A stretch of DNA of 64,000 bases from assembly GCF_963422355.1 (NCBI RefSeq), contig NC_085101.1, forward strand, positions 124,501-188,500, in the 5' to 3' direction. Each line of letters begins with the position of its first letter. The first letter of the stretch is position 1. The DNA comes from Corticium candelabrum. Taxonomy: Eukaryota; Porifera; Homoscleromorpha; Homosclerophorida; Plakinidae. Positions 1 through 52,940 of the stretch are shown in pieces. The notes beneath the pieces are model-generated. The model worked only from the letters and a program-made list of their open reading frames with translations, was not told the DNA's origin and made no database searches. The translations under genes were made by a program, and so were the position numbers.

Positions 1-304
1 TGAAGTGCCACATTTTTACACAACCAGGAAAAGCCTTAGACAATGATAAATCTTCAATAAAGCAGTACTGTACAACTGTACAACAGTATCACACTTAGTC
101 ACTGCTGAAGTACTTAGTTTTTACGAAGTCAACTATAAGATGAGAAAATGATCTGATATAGGGGGCATGACTAAATTTTGGTCTTCTTTATATCGATTTC
201 TTCTTGTTTCAGTAAAGATAACTCTAAATCTCCAGTACATTCATCCTTAAACTTGGCAATAATGTGTCAAATAACCATAATCACAATTAGTTTCCTTAAA
301 CTAA
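1..304. other. No recognised feature
   Basis: AT-rich sequence in which I see no coding exon, repeat family or RNA gene. Confidence 0.4.
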
Positions 305-809
305 GAGTGCGTTCGAATACTAGTTCTAGTTCTATAACTGGAACTGTCAAAACTGTTGGACCTCTTGCTAGCAAATGAACACTTAGAACTGTCAGCAAGT
401 TGAGCATGCGCAATGACCCCGATATCATGGCAAGCGTCAATAAGAAGTGGAATGGCGTTTCTACTCCAATTCTTGTAGTCTGTTTGAAGAGTACTTTTGC
501 TTTCGGTGTTTTGGAGCTGCTCACCAAGAAGGTCACTGCAATCAGTTCCAAATGTTGCTTTTTCTGGTGTTTGCCAAGCCGATGGTTGTCACAAGTGTTC
601 ATTACAGCCAACAAGACGGTCCACAATGGCCTCAGTATCTGTACCCACCATTTCCTTTCAACAGCCTCCGGAGAATTCTTGCATTTAGGGCGTGACAGTT
701 CCAACAATTCCAGTTCACTAAGCAGAACTGCAACAACTACCAATCGAACGCTATGGAACTTTGCTCTCCCTACCAATTCCAGTTCTAGAACTAGTATTCG
801 AATGCACCC
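305..809. mobile_element. PIF/Harbinger-like MITE
   Basis: The ends form imperfect terminal inverted repeats: GAGTGCGTTCGAATACTAGT on the left and, reverse-complemented, GGGTGCATTCGAATACTAGT on the right. TAA lies directly outside both ends (302-304 and 810-812), which fits the 3-base TWA target duplication of PIF/Harbinger elements. The 505-base body has no transposase. The open frames that cross it on both strands (for example 869 to 267, minus) come from the repeat and are not genes. Confidence 0.7.
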
Positions 810-812
810 TAA

Positions 813-1618
813 AAGAAAGTTATCTAAGAAAAAGTACTTCTGCTGTTGTTGCACTTGAGATATAAACACTATACTCCATGATCAAATTCATTTGGTGACC
901 AACAATTGGTCTGTGGGCAGATTATGAAAGGTATATAATCCACCACAGTTGTCGGCAAAACAGACCTTACACTTGAGAAAGCAATTCAAATTGTACAAGC
1001 CCATAAATCAGCAGACCAGGAGCAGTGGCATCGGTAACGCATGGGACTGGGGAGGCTACCAATATTAGTAGGTGTGACCTTTCAGACAAAAGGTCTCACA
1101 AAGGTTAAAACACAAGCAGCTAGCCTCCTCAAGTTTGTAAGTTCAGCAATGCTCTTGCCAGGAGATAAAAGTGATATAAGAGGAAACACTTGCCAATACA
1201 CCCCAACACTGCTGAAGATGACATTTGCAGAATGGCACAATGCAAAGAGCAACTTCCCCACCATGTCAGTCAATCAAAGTCTGGTATATATAGTATTGTC
1301 TGGTATCTCCAGCTAAACTATAGCAATACTGCTAACTCCAAATGTGGCCTCAACAAAATACTTAGAAATATATTCGTACTGCTTGCTTCCAAGCTAGAGC
1401 TGAGACAGTACGCCAGAGTCCAAATTGTACTCCAAAACAGTGTACTTGGTTAAACCAGACATCATGGCACAGAGCCATTCTTCTATGATTCATCATACAA
1501 ATTGGTTACCTGGAATGTCAGAAGAACCAACTTTTCACGCAGTACCATTCAACAATCACAGTAAAGGGTAGTTTCCCATCAACAGAAAGCAGACATAGCC
1601 CATGTATAAATCTAGAGT

Positions 1619-1621
<3 letters not shown>
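813..1621. other. Unassigned, possible gag-like scrap
   Basis: No gene is supported. Around 960-1020 (+) a short run reads like the 'LTLEKAIQI' segment seen in the gag of Gypsy-type retrotransposons, but the frame breaks straight away and no zinc knuckle follows. It may be a decayed retrotransposon fragment. Confidence 0.2.
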
Positions 1622-1687
<66 letters not shown>

Positions 1688-1695
1688 GTGTGTGT
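1622..1695. repeat. (TG)n microsatellite
   Basis: Nearly uninterrupted TG dinucleotides with one TGCG interruption near the right end. It abuts the 5' end of the following LINE fragment. The Cys-Val open frames across it are artefacts. Confidence 0.98.
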
Positions 1696-3411
1696 TAGAA
1701 AATTTGCTGGTCTCGATGGTCTTTCAGCCGAGTTTTATCAAAGAGGAGGTGATATTTTTACAGAGGAAATTGTCAAGGTCATCTCACACATTTGGGATAC
1801 AGAAATTGTACCAAAGGACCTGAAAGATGCCCAAATAATAACAACCTACTAGAAAAAAGTGACAAAAGTGACTGTGGAAACTGGCGTGGAATCTCATTAT
1901 TGTCCACTGCTGGTAAAGTCTTATCAAGAATTCTCTTGAATAGACTGGTAGAGTCAATAGCAGAAGAAACTCTTTCTGAGTCCCAATGTGGCTTCCGCAA
2001 AAGAAGAAGCACCATGGACATGGCATTTACCCTGAGACAGTTACAAGAAAAATGCAAGGAGCAACATAAACCACTGTACGTGGCCTTTATAGATTTCACA
2101 AAAGCTTTTGATTCAGTTAATCGAGAGGCAATGTGGAAAATCTTGACAAAAGTGGGCTGCCCGCCCAAATTTGTAAATCTAGTCAGACATCTACATGAAG
2201 TAATGAATGCAGAAGTCATATCTGAAGGCAAAAAATCAGAAAGCTTTGTTGTGCAAACAGAGTAAAGCAGGGCTGTGTATTAGCACCAACTCTGTTTGCT
2301 CTGTTTGTTGTTGCAATGCTAAATGAAATGAATGGTCGAGCTGAAAATAGGAGTATCAATTCAATATCGTATGGATGGTGGTTTATTCAATCTTCACAGA
2401 TTTATGACAAAATCTAAAACTTTAACCACAAAATCAAGGGATCTGCTCTTTGCACATGACTGTGCTCTGGTAGCACATTCTGCAGATGGTATGCAAGAAA
2501 TTGTAAACTCGTTCGCAAAAGCAGCTATCAGTTTTGGATTGCAAATAAATATCAAGAAAATGGAGTACATGTTTCAGCCAATTCCTGGTACAGCAAATGC
2601 TGGCAAAGACATTTTGGTGAATGGTGAAGCACTAAAGAGGGTATCTTCTTTCTCTTACCTTGACAGTATTCTTTCAGAGGATTGCAGTGTTGATAAGGAC
2701 ATTGCTGCACATTTGCAAAAAGGAATAAAGCGTATGGAGCACTTCAATCAAGATTATGCAGTCAACAAGGAATAAGAATAAAGACTAAAATCAAAGTTTA
2801 CAAAGCAGTCGTTCTTGCAACTCTTCTGTATGGATCACAAATGTGGACGCTATATAGAAGAAATATTCGGGATATAGAAAATTTCACCTTCGCTGTCTGC
2901 GTTGAATACTGAAAATTCATTGGTCAGAAAGAGTGACAAACATAGAAGTTCTGCAAAGAGCTGAAATAACAGGAATTGAATACATGTTGACTCGACAGCA
3001 ACTAAAGTGGGTACGTCATGTTGCAAGAATGGATGAGAGACGTTTACCAAAACAAGTGCTATACAGTCAGTTGTTAGATGCACCAAGAAAAGCTGGTAGT
3101 CAGAAGTTGAGGTTCAAAGACACTTAATACACAATCTACAGAACATCGATATCGATCACAAATATTGGGAAACAATAGCATGTGACTGTTTAATGTGGAA
3201 GAAAAATATGAGATTAGGTTTAGACCGCTACAAGGAAGGTAGAATTGACAAAATTGAAGAAAAGAGACTAATGCGGCACAACTATATACCTCAAAACTTG
3301 ACTACTGGTACAAAGAAAGTTTGTAATATCTGTCATCGAGTATGTCGTTCCAGAATTGGACTCTTTGCACATGGGCGTGCTCATCAAAGACAAACTGTAA
3401 ACAACTGCTAA
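1696..3411 (+). pseudogene. Decayed non-LTR (LINE) reverse transcriptase
   Basis: A 5'-truncated LINE ORF2 broken by stops and frameshifts. In order I see an 'AGLDGLSAEFYQ'-type finger segment (about 1699), 'CGNWRGISLLST' (1876), 'GFRKRRSTMD' (1990), 'FIDFTKAFDSV' with the first catalytic Asp (2083-2120), then 'FAHDCAL' (2450-2470). At that last site the family's second catalytic motif (F/YADD) should stand but reads AHD, so the copy is catalytically dead as well as out of frame. Further on are the thumb-like segment around 2640-2870 and 'KWVRHVARMDE' near 3005. The C-terminal frame (3193-3411) ends in a finger of the CX2C...HX4H type, known from several LINE clades. A (TG)n tract follows about 40 bases after the stop. 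The clade cannot be fixed by eye. Confidence 0.85.
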
Positions 3412-3453
3412 ATGGAAGTTGTGAACTCATTGAGTAACGAAAAAGAAAGAAAA

Positions 3454-3694
<241 letters not shown>

Positions 3695-3697
<3 letters not shown>

Positions 3698-4262
3698 ATT
3701 AGCAAATATCCTTCCGAAACGACTTAAAGAGTCAGTTGAACCTCTACTACTAAAAGCCCAATGTGGTTTTTGTTCGGGTAGAGAAACAATTGATCAAATA
3801 TGATTGGTTCGCCAGTTAATTGAGAAGTCCATTGAACATGAGTCTACTGTCCATATTTGTTTTGTTGATCTGGAAAAAGCTTTTGACTCCGTACCTAGAG
3901 ATGTTCTCAGACAACTCTTGAAAGAGAGAGGCATCCAGGAACAAGCTGTACAATTGATTGTTGACATTCACGATGGAACACATTGTGTTGTCATATCTAG
4001 AGGTGAGAAGTTCTCAAAATTTGAATTTACAACTGGTGTACGTCAGGATTGTGTTATGTCTCCTGTATTATCTAATCTTGTCATGGACAAGATTGTACGG
4101 GAAGCACTACACAAAGCTAAAGTTGGCAAAGTAGAAATTGAATACAGAAAAGAGGAAAGTCTCTACATCAATTACAGAGTCAAAGCTCAAGGAACTGGTG
4201 TCATGAAAGCTGCCATGTATGCTGATAATTTAGCTTTAATTGGGAAGTCCACAGAGAAGTAA
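3695..4262 (+). pseudogene. Second decayed LINE reverse transcriptase fragment
   Basis: An RT fragment from a different LINE copy. It carries 'AQCGFCSGRETIDQI' (interrupted by TGA), 'FVDLEKAFDSVPRD' with the first Asp, 'GVRQDCVMSPVLSNL' (the family usually has QGC, so G is replaced by D) and 'MYADNLALI', where the second catalytic motif is YADN instead of YADD. The long middle frame (3804-4262) is otherwise open. It stops soon after the palm, so the thumb and C-terminus are missing. The lesions at the active site and the truncation indicate a dead copy. Confidence 0.85.
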
Positions 4263-4592
4263 AAGTAATCCGAAATTACTCTGCAATACCCTACATTCTA
4301 TGAGCACATGCAGCTAGAAACGTTGAGCAAGTGTCAAGACATCCTGATAAGTTACCCAACCATCACACACAAGATGGCTCTATTGTCTACCATAGTCCTT
4401 GCAAATTACCAACCTTCAACCATGCCTTGATACACACTAGACGAACTTCAATGTAGGTAACCAATGCACTTCAGTGTCAGTTTCTAGGTACTGACATCCT
4501 ACTCTGAAATTCTGACTTTAAACAATTCTTGTATACATACGTACTTGTCTAGCTAGATTACTAGAAGACTAGGTAATACCTGTACATTCTAA
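4263..4592. other. No recognised feature
   Basis: Unique-looking sequence between the LINE relic and the tandem duplication upstream of the integrin gene. I see nothing in it. Confidence 0.4.
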
Positions 4593-4778
4593 GCAAGGTT
4601 CCTGGAGGTTTTCCGTGCCACGATGGGCGTAAAAGTTCATCATCGTCATTTGGCGTAGAAGTACCGGTAGCCACCCAACCGTATAGCGAGGTTCCTGGAG
4701 GTTTTCCGTGCCACGATGGGCGTAAAAAGTTCATCATCGTCATTTCGCGTAGAAGTACCGGTAGCCACCTAACCGTAG
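4593..4778. repeat. 93-base tandem duplication upstream of integrin
   Basis: Two head-to-tail copies (4593-4685 and 4686-4778), each starting GC(A/G)AGGTTCCTGGAGG and differing at only a few positions. They lie 350 to 540 bases before the integrin start codon. Confidence 0.9.
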
Positions 4779-5080
4779 ACATAGCTTCGACTGCTCACGC
4801 CAATTGCTAACCGCTGCCAACCGCAACATCCCCTGTTGTTGCTTCCAGCCTCAACCAGCCATCTTTCTAGACTGTGCAAGATAGGCAAAAAGAAAATTCA
4901 ACATTCGCTTAAATGAGACAAAAGAAATATTTCATGTGTTCGAGAAATTCTTTGTAGGCTTTAATTGCGCATGCTCGATTAAACCACAAGGAGGACTGTC
5001 GCTTAGTCCCGCCTCTGAATCACTCAGGATGCACGTCTTTCGTGGAAACCCAGGCTGCATACATACGTCTGCCATCCGGG

Positions 5081-5090
5081 TGTATATATT
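5081..5090 (+). promoter_or_regulatory. TATA-like box of the integrin gene
   Basis: TGTATATATT lies about 45 bases before the ATG at 5133. If used, it would give a 5' UTR of roughly 20 bases. The position is plausible, but no start-site data are available here. Confidence 0.25.
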
Positions 5091-5132
5091 GAACCGGATT
5101 GGCGTGTCAAATTTATTGTGTGACAGTTCAGC

Positions 5133-46460
<41,328 letters not shown>

Positions 46461-46578
46461 AACTTGTTACTATTATGAGATGAGTGTGTGTAATAGTTAT
46501 GGAGACGTGCATAAGACATAGGCATGCTTTACATTTTGTGGTAGCATAGTTCACTTTGTTGTTTAAATTCTTGACATG

Positions 46579-46584
46579 ATTAAA
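46579..46584 (+). promoter_or_regulatory. Candidate poly(A) signal ATTAAA
   Basis: ATTAAA about 120 bases after the integrin stop codon. No AATAAA is nearer. The cleavage site is not known. Confidence 0.35.
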
Positions 46585-47085
46585 GTTTTAGTGAGTATTC
46601 ATGTAGTATAACTGGATTCTTGACTTGCACAGTATTCACATTTTGATAATCTGAAACATATTTGTTCCACACTCAGTTAAGCATGAAGGTTTACTTCAAA
46701 GTACTTTACTGTTCCCAAGATGGTTGTGTTATCATTCCTCTGTATTCAGATCAGACTTTCCACACCAATGTGCATTTGACAATTGACTTAGTACGTCAAA
46801 TCAAACATGAATATTCACCAAGTCAAGTCAATCATGTACATGTGTATTGCTAGTTCATTAGAGAATTCTACGCATTCCGTCTGTTGATATGACTGGATTC
46901 GGCTGCTAAAGAACTTAGTAATCAAGACAAGAAATGAACGCAAATGCTTCTCCAAACAATTCTAAGTTTATTTAAAGTCAAACCAGGTCCTTCTTTCCTA
47001 CATGACTGTTGTAGTAGGTCTGCTATATTAATTTCAAATGAGCAAATGTAGTTCTCATTCAGTCATTTTTAATTGGCAATTCCTA
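46585..47085. other. Intergenic, unassigned
   Basis: Downstream of the integrin gene. A 63-codon frame at 46662-46853 has no recognisable domain and no clear splice context. Confidence 0.35.
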
Positions 47086-47200
47086 CTAGCCCACCATTCC
47101 GTTCTCCACACGGGCAGATTAGCTATTAATATTACTAATGGTTAGTAAATTTCTATTATTATTAGTCATGAAGTATATCTCATTGTTATATATATATGAA
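47086..47200 (-). mobile_element. Helitron-like family 2, 3'-end scrap
   Basis: CTAGCCCACCATTCCGTTCT followed by CTCCACACGGGCAGATTAG and ATTACTAATGGTTAGTAAAT, the family-2 3' end on the minus strand. CCGT and ACGG can pair as a short stem. Confidence 0.55.
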
Positions 47201-47570
47201 TTGATCAATCATCAGTCACCTGTTCTGTAAGTAAATATTTTTGTGTAAGTAAATAGTTTTGGTGTACAGGTGTTGTATAATGTCTATCTGTTTGCCTGTC
47301 CTTTTTGTCTGTCTGTCTGTCTGTCAATTTGATTTATTGAAACACAGAATCTACTCACATCTCTAGCACTAAAAGTAAGACTCCTGAGTATAATTTATAC
47401 TACATGATTGTCATTTATAGTCTTAAACAATAGAGTTGTACTCACACTACTCCGTTTATTAATTAGGCGATAAGTACATGCACTCGTTGTGCAACAGTGA
47501 AAATACACTAGAATAACTACTTAGGCAAGTACCTACTATAGTACGTACTATACCACACAAGAGGAACCAT

Positions 47571-48026
47571 TGGCGGGAATTTATTTTGGCGGTTTGCTAA
47601 GAAACTGATGGAAAAACCATGTTGGCGGATTCTATTTTGGCGGTTGGACATAGTTGTTAGATTATTGATCTATATGTACGATATTCCACCCCACTTCATA
47701 TCATATACATTTGTGATTGACAGCTGCGTTCGTGGCAAAAAATCACATTTCCTTTTGTAATTACCGTTTTCCAACTACTGTAGTGATGAACAATTGCTGT
47801 TTCAGTGCAAAGAATGTATCCCACATGACTCATCCTGCGTCATAATAGGCACAACAGACGGCAAGCAGGGGTTACTATCTCGTGGCCTCATCCACATGAT
47901 GTAGCGCCCGATGCCTGATCCACATAGGTGAAGACATCAACATATGCCAGTGGCCAAATTACTGGTAGATTTTATATTGGTGCTCGCTGAAAAATCCGTC
48001 AATCTGCCAAAATAAATTCCCTGCCA
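47571..48026. mobile_element. MITE with TGGCGGGAATTTATTTTGG ends
   Basis: The left TGGCGGGAATTTATTTTGGC and the reverse complement of the right end (TGGCAGGGAATTTATTTTGG) match over about 23 bases with one gap. The motif (T/G)GGCGGATTCTATTTTGGC recurs once internally at 47623. No target duplication is seen. Confidence 0.45.
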
Positions 48027-48276
48027 TTATTTCATCTTATACGGTATATTGTATATAGTGACCGGCATAATTATAACGAATCCACCTAGATAAATCCAGT
48101 GCACGTGACCACACCCGTAAATTAAATTTTATGGAAGTTCTGCTCCACTAGTCTTGTTGCATTTGACTCCTGCAGATAGAGGATTAACAGCACATATATA
48201 CAGTCGGTTTATCGTTAACTCTAAGCTTTTCCCGAACTCTTCATAGACGCAAGAGTGAGAATGGGTAGCTTGGCGC

Positions 48277-48801
48277 TTAGCTGACTGAAAATAGTAGACT
48301 AAAAGGCTTTGCTTTCTCTGAGGTTTTTGTGGGTTTTAGAAATGCAGGTCTAAGTTTATGGTGACTAATGACATTAGAGAAATGTTTCAGTACTAAGTGG
48401 CCTTTCCCTTTGCACTCTGGATCGCCGCATTTCTCCTGCGAACAGTCGCTATCAAGTTTTCGACCATGTCTTGGGGAATCGCTGTCTACACGCCTCTCGT
48501 ATTGCTTCACAGAGTCGTTCTTGACTTTCAAAATGGAGTGGTGACCTTCAACCAGTGCCACAGGTTTCATTTGGATTGCCATCGCGTTACTTCAGCTGAA
48601 AAAACGACACGCACTCTTTGTCCTCGAGTGTCCTGTGCTGGTGTGCTGCCGCCCACGCACGACGACGGTGTCAACATAATTAACATGGTCCAAAGTACAG
48701 GTGGGTTGATACCATGCGAGACCTGGTGTAACTGAATATTGACCTGTTACATGGCAATGACTGCACTTCCTGGTGGAAATTTCTGCAATGCCGAAGCCCA
48801 T
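48277..48801 (-). other. Unrecognised minus-strand frames
   Basis: Two consecutive frames (48801-48592 and 48582-48277), separated by a stop, read as low-copy protein-like sequence with possible metal-binding pairs ('KCSHCHVTGQYS', 'CSQEKCGDPECKGKGH'). No family is recognised. It could be the end of a decayed or spliced gene entering from the right, where a (CA)n tract follows. Confidence 0.25.
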
Positions 48802-48830
48802 AGTGGCAGAATTCCATGTTCCAGGTGTGG

Positions 48831-48852
48831 TGTGGTGTGGTGTGGTGTGTGT

Positions 48853-48914
<62 letters not shown>
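48831..48914. repeat. (GT)n microsatellite
   Basis: GTGTGGTGTG start, then pure GT. Confidence 0.96.
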
Positions 48915-48917
<3 letters not shown>

Positions 48918-49069
48918 TGAGTGATTGATATAACTGTAAATTCTAGAACACAGAAACGGGTACTGCTGTCCTCAGCTGCTGCAACCTTTGCACTTGTGCT
49001 AAGATGTACCTGTTTTGCAGCCACCTCAAGCTCATGAACAGAGCTAGCTTGAATATCTTGAGCCATCAA

Positions 49070-50373
49070 TCTCTCTTACTAAAACCACCTAAAAGCAACA
49101 ACCAAAGAATGCAACAACCGAGCAAAAAAGACGCCAAATATTAACAGATTACCACCAAGCAATGCAAAGGGGAGGAGAAAAAAGAGATCTTCCAGACTTG
49201 TCTACCTGCCATTCTGAATAAGTTCAATAACGCATGTTACCAAATATTAATATAAACAATACTGCATTCTAAAAATAGTATAACATGCAATGTATGCAAT
49301 TCACATTCTAAATGAAGCATTGTGGGCATTCTTGACTTATTATAAAGTATATGTACAGTATATTTCTTAGAACATTCATGAATATCATCGATAACAAGTT
49401 GCTGCTGACACATTCAACAAAGGCTTGTAAAATTGAAGAGTATACACTAAACATATCCATATCACACACAAAATAAACCATCTCAAGTAGTAAAATAGTC
49501 TACAAGCAGAACAGAAAACATGCAGTGCTTGAATAGAAATCCAGTCTGTTTTGGTAGTCTTGATTGTCTGCTATAGAACCATTCACAGTAGTTGCAGTTG
49601 TACTTTTTGGTAGTTTGCAGTTGTTTTCTGCAGCCAATACCGCCATAATTTATCTTTATTGATCCATATTTCTCCTAACTGTGGTGTTGCAAAAATACCT
49701 CTGTGAGAGGTGCAATTACTCCCATTACCTATAGACTTTGTGGTGTTGCAAATGTAAACTGATTATCCAATTCAACCTTCTACTTTCCATCATAGTAACC
49801 CATCCTAATCAAATCTTGTCTTTGCTTCCTCTGTAGCAATAGATCTAGACCAGATGATAAGATATGTTAGCATAACCCTCGAGATCATCACTGAATGCAG
49901 CGTTGTTCGATACAAAACGAGTGCTTGAGCCAGTCACAACTCCAACACCCTCTCTTACAAGAACTTGGAACACCAAATTCTCAACAGCTCATAATTTCCA
50001 CCAACACTAGAAACCATTCATAGTGATCATAGAACAGGCATTTTGTGACAAATTTTGAGTCAACCTTAAACTAATTGCAACACAAACTTTTTCAAGTGTT
50101 TCGTATACAGAAAAGTGTCCTCTATAACATACTCAAAGTCTTAAGGAATATCTGCAGGGGAAAGTGTCAAAAAGTGGTCATACGCTGACATACTTGTTGC
50201 CGATTCTACACCATCTTTTATCGTATATATACCAATGTTTTTGTGGGATTGTAAATGTGTTTGAACTTTCTGTATATTTTTCAACTACTTAACTGTAAAG
50301 GCTATAAATGACAATAAGTAAATAACGGATTTATGAGATGTAATAGTTACTATAGTCAATAATTATTATGTAT
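49070..50373. other. Intergenic, unassigned
   Basis: AT-rich sequence without any convincing frame. I see nothing in it. Confidence 0.4.
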
Positions 50374-50402
50374 TCAATCAATGTTGTCTTCTTTTTCATC
50401 AC

Positions 50403-50476
<74 letters not shown>

Positions 50477-52860
50477 GCATCATCATCATCATCAACATCA
50501 CCACCTTCATATGTCAGCCGGTCTGAGTTTATACAGCCAGATCCTCTGCAGTTGCCACAGGCAGGGAAGCATTTCACTTTGTGCTTTTTGCATGTTCACC
50601 TTAATGTACTGCAATCAGTCTAACAATTACACCTTATCATATGCAGGAGCTCATCAGGAGCTGGAGGCAAGTCAGTCTGAACTGGCTTAAGTCCTTCTTC
50701 ACTCTCTCTCCACCCTCATTCTACTGGCATAAGTTCAACCCAGAACCTTTCCATTGTTGTATCTGAAAGTATACACGGAGACTGTGGTACTTTGTTGCAG
50801 CTGAAGTGGGTGGCAGAGTCTGTGGTTGAATATAAGATGTTTTGGTAGCCACCTTCTCGCAGAAACGTGTATAACGCAGCAAATCAAGTCCTTCTGCAGG
50901 TTTCCCATTGTACAAACAAACCAATGCTTGCAATCCTGCAACAATAACATCTTTGCGGGAAGCTGACTGTGCATCGAACACTTTAGCTTGCTCTCGAAAG
51001 TGTATACTTGATTTGAACTTCTTAAGGGAAGTTCCTTTTCCAATGCCACACAGGTGGGAAGTTGTATCACATCCAAGGACGGCATGCAGTAGAGCACATG
51101 AGTGCATATTTCAGGACCTAGCTGTTCCTTGACAACCTGGATGTTCCACACGCGCGGATTCTTTGTGCTCTTCTTTGGCTCTGGTTGGAAAAACACTCTG
51201 TGAGAGTGCAAGCTTGAGTGATAGCACAACAAGATGAGAAGGTCTGTGTCATCACCAACTAGGATAGTGGTCAACATTTTGGCAGACTCCACTGATTTTT
51301 GTACACTTAGTAAATCAGCATCCCCTGGAGCATGATGCACTTTGCAGTTGTTTATCTCTAGTTGATCTCTGAGCATTTTGATGAACTGCTGCTTGTTGGA
51401 ATTGTTGGCCAAAAACTTAGCCTTCGACATTGTAAGCTGCTTATGCTGGTAAATGCTACAGTTACTCTATCATGCCCTTTAGTTTGTCTTTTATGCGTTG
51501 TGTCTCCGAGGATTTGCCACTGTAGCCATCAAACACGACAACTGCTTCCCCATACTTTTTAGAGACATACCTTGCGTACACTAAGTATATCTCTTGGTAT
51601 GTTGCCCCTCACGTCCATCGGATGCGCTGAATGAGTGTACCGCCATCCAGCACATACTGGACCTCTCCAGTTATCTCAGAAATGTCTCGTGCCAATAGGT
51701 TCCAGATGGCATTTGCCAGTACTGGCTTCTGTGGCTCCCGAAGCAGTAGTGATGAGTCAAAGAGGGCTGGTGGATAACTGCATAGCTCATATACCTGAAG
51801 ACATCTTCAAGATTGTCAGTTGCCTATGCAGCAATTATCGTGAGTCTCTGGAAAGTTGTGGGTCAATCTGCACTGCAATACGATCAACCTTGACTGCATT
51901 CTTCGTGTCTAGAGTGATGACATGGTCTTTCTCCTTGAAATTATACTCTGCAGCAGTCTTTCCCTTCATGCTAACCAGAATTGCATTTCCAACATCTTTT
52001 GCCTTGTCAACATTGACGGTTCTGTGTGCTTTCCTGCAGAGATGCTTCGTAGACTGGTGTTGGAAGTGAAGGGGTTCATATCTCGAAGATACTTGAGAAT
52101 TTTGTGGGTATCTTTCCAGTCACAAGCTTGTCTAGCCTTGGTTATATCTTTGTTTTGCTCTCCTGTGGTGTAGCTAACCCCAGTCAGCCCTTGCATGGCA
52201 CAGTTCACATCAGCACAAGCTGGCTTGGACAACAACCATGTCAGGCGTTGCTGCTCAGTCATCCCTCGTCTTCTTGTGAGACCCCCCGCTGGTCTTCAGG
52301 CTTCTCATGAGCACCTGTTCGAGATGAGATCCAAGGACAAGCCATCCCAATAACAATCACTTCGTCTCACCACATGGAGACCTTCTCGAAAATGTTGATA
52401 CACATCTGGATGCTCATTGTGGAGATTAGACATTCGCTGCAGATATACCCATGCAGATTTTGTGTAATGGTTGTGTCCACATGCGGCCAAGTAATGGAGC
52501 AATCAACCATATGCGTGTACTGCAACCAAAGTTTAGCAGTCCTACATGACTACAGGAATTTGGTTTCTCTCTGAAGAGCATCACCGATTCTGGTTATCAC
52601 ACCAGACTGGCAAACTTGATCTGCAGACATTGAACCTTGCATCACCTTCTAATAGAGAACAGCAGCTTCATCCAGGTCTGAATGGTGCGATGAAGTTGTA
52701 GCTTCTAACAACACTTCTGTTTCCACTTTCCTAGATTCTGGTTCATCTGAACTTCCGGGTAAAGTCACATTAAATGTTTTGACCAGCACAAAGGCACCGA
52801 GAACTGCATCAACAATAAGATACAATATGATACAATCTTCAAACACCTCTAACGCGTCCA
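50374..52860 (-). pseudogene. Decayed copy of uncharacterised PIN-like/CXC protein family
   Basis: Read on the minus strand in changing frames, a full-length protein appears. It runs from 'DLDEAAVLY-KVMQGSMSAD' and 'CQSGVITRIG' (52690-52560), 'LLHYLAACGHNHYTKSAWVY' (52500) and 'EGLHVVRRSDCYWDGLS' to 'GLTRRRGMTEQQRLTWLLSK' (52280-52220). Then come 'KTAAEYNFKEKDHVITLDTK' (51960), 'VVVFDGYSGKSS' (51540) and 'HHAPGDADLL' with 'ILVGDDTDLLILLCYH' (51340-51210). These are acidic clusters like those of PIN/FEN nucleases. 'LHAVLGCDTTSHLCGIGKG' and 'LPPTSAATKYHSLRVYF' follow. The tail 'RCNC-TDCST', 'CKKHKVKCFPACGNCRGSGC' resembles a Tesmin/TSO1 CXC domain. I recall this architecture as repeated, unnamed proteins in cnidarians and sponges. 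Many stops make this copy dead. Function unknown. Confidence 0.6.
50398..50500. repeat. (CAT)n microsatellite, poly-Asp in the minus frame
   Basis: About 33 ATC/CAT units with a CAGCAT interruption. On the minus strand it is in frame with the CXC tail and reads as a long Asp run after 'TYEGGDV'. Confidence 0.97.
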
Positions 52861-52864
52861 TTGC

Positions 52865-52932
52865 TAGCCTCGTACCAGACCCTCTCGCGCCGTCATGCCC
52901 GGTTCCCGTATAACACGACAACTACGAGGCTA
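52865..52932. mobile_element. Minimal 68-base element with 8-base TSD
   Basis: TAGCCTCGTA at the left and TACGAGGCTA at the right; TCCATTGC flanks both sides exactly (52857-52864 and 52933-52940). Inside, GGTTCCCGTAT matches the family arm. It is the shortest member seen. Confidence 0.75.
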
Positions 52933-52940
52933 TCCATTGC

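Noticed and set aside
267..869. 200-codon minus-strand frame and the opposing 152-codon frame
   Set aside because: Both span a non-autonomous MITE with TAA duplications; composition follows the inverted repeats.
48680..49069. 129-codon minus frame around a (CA)n tract
   Set aside because: About one third is a His-Thr run from the microsatellite, and the flanks have no recognisable domain.
50398..50500. CRISPR-like regular repeats
   Set aside because: Simple trinucleotide microsatellite; no direct repeats with unique spacers anywhere in this animal sequence.
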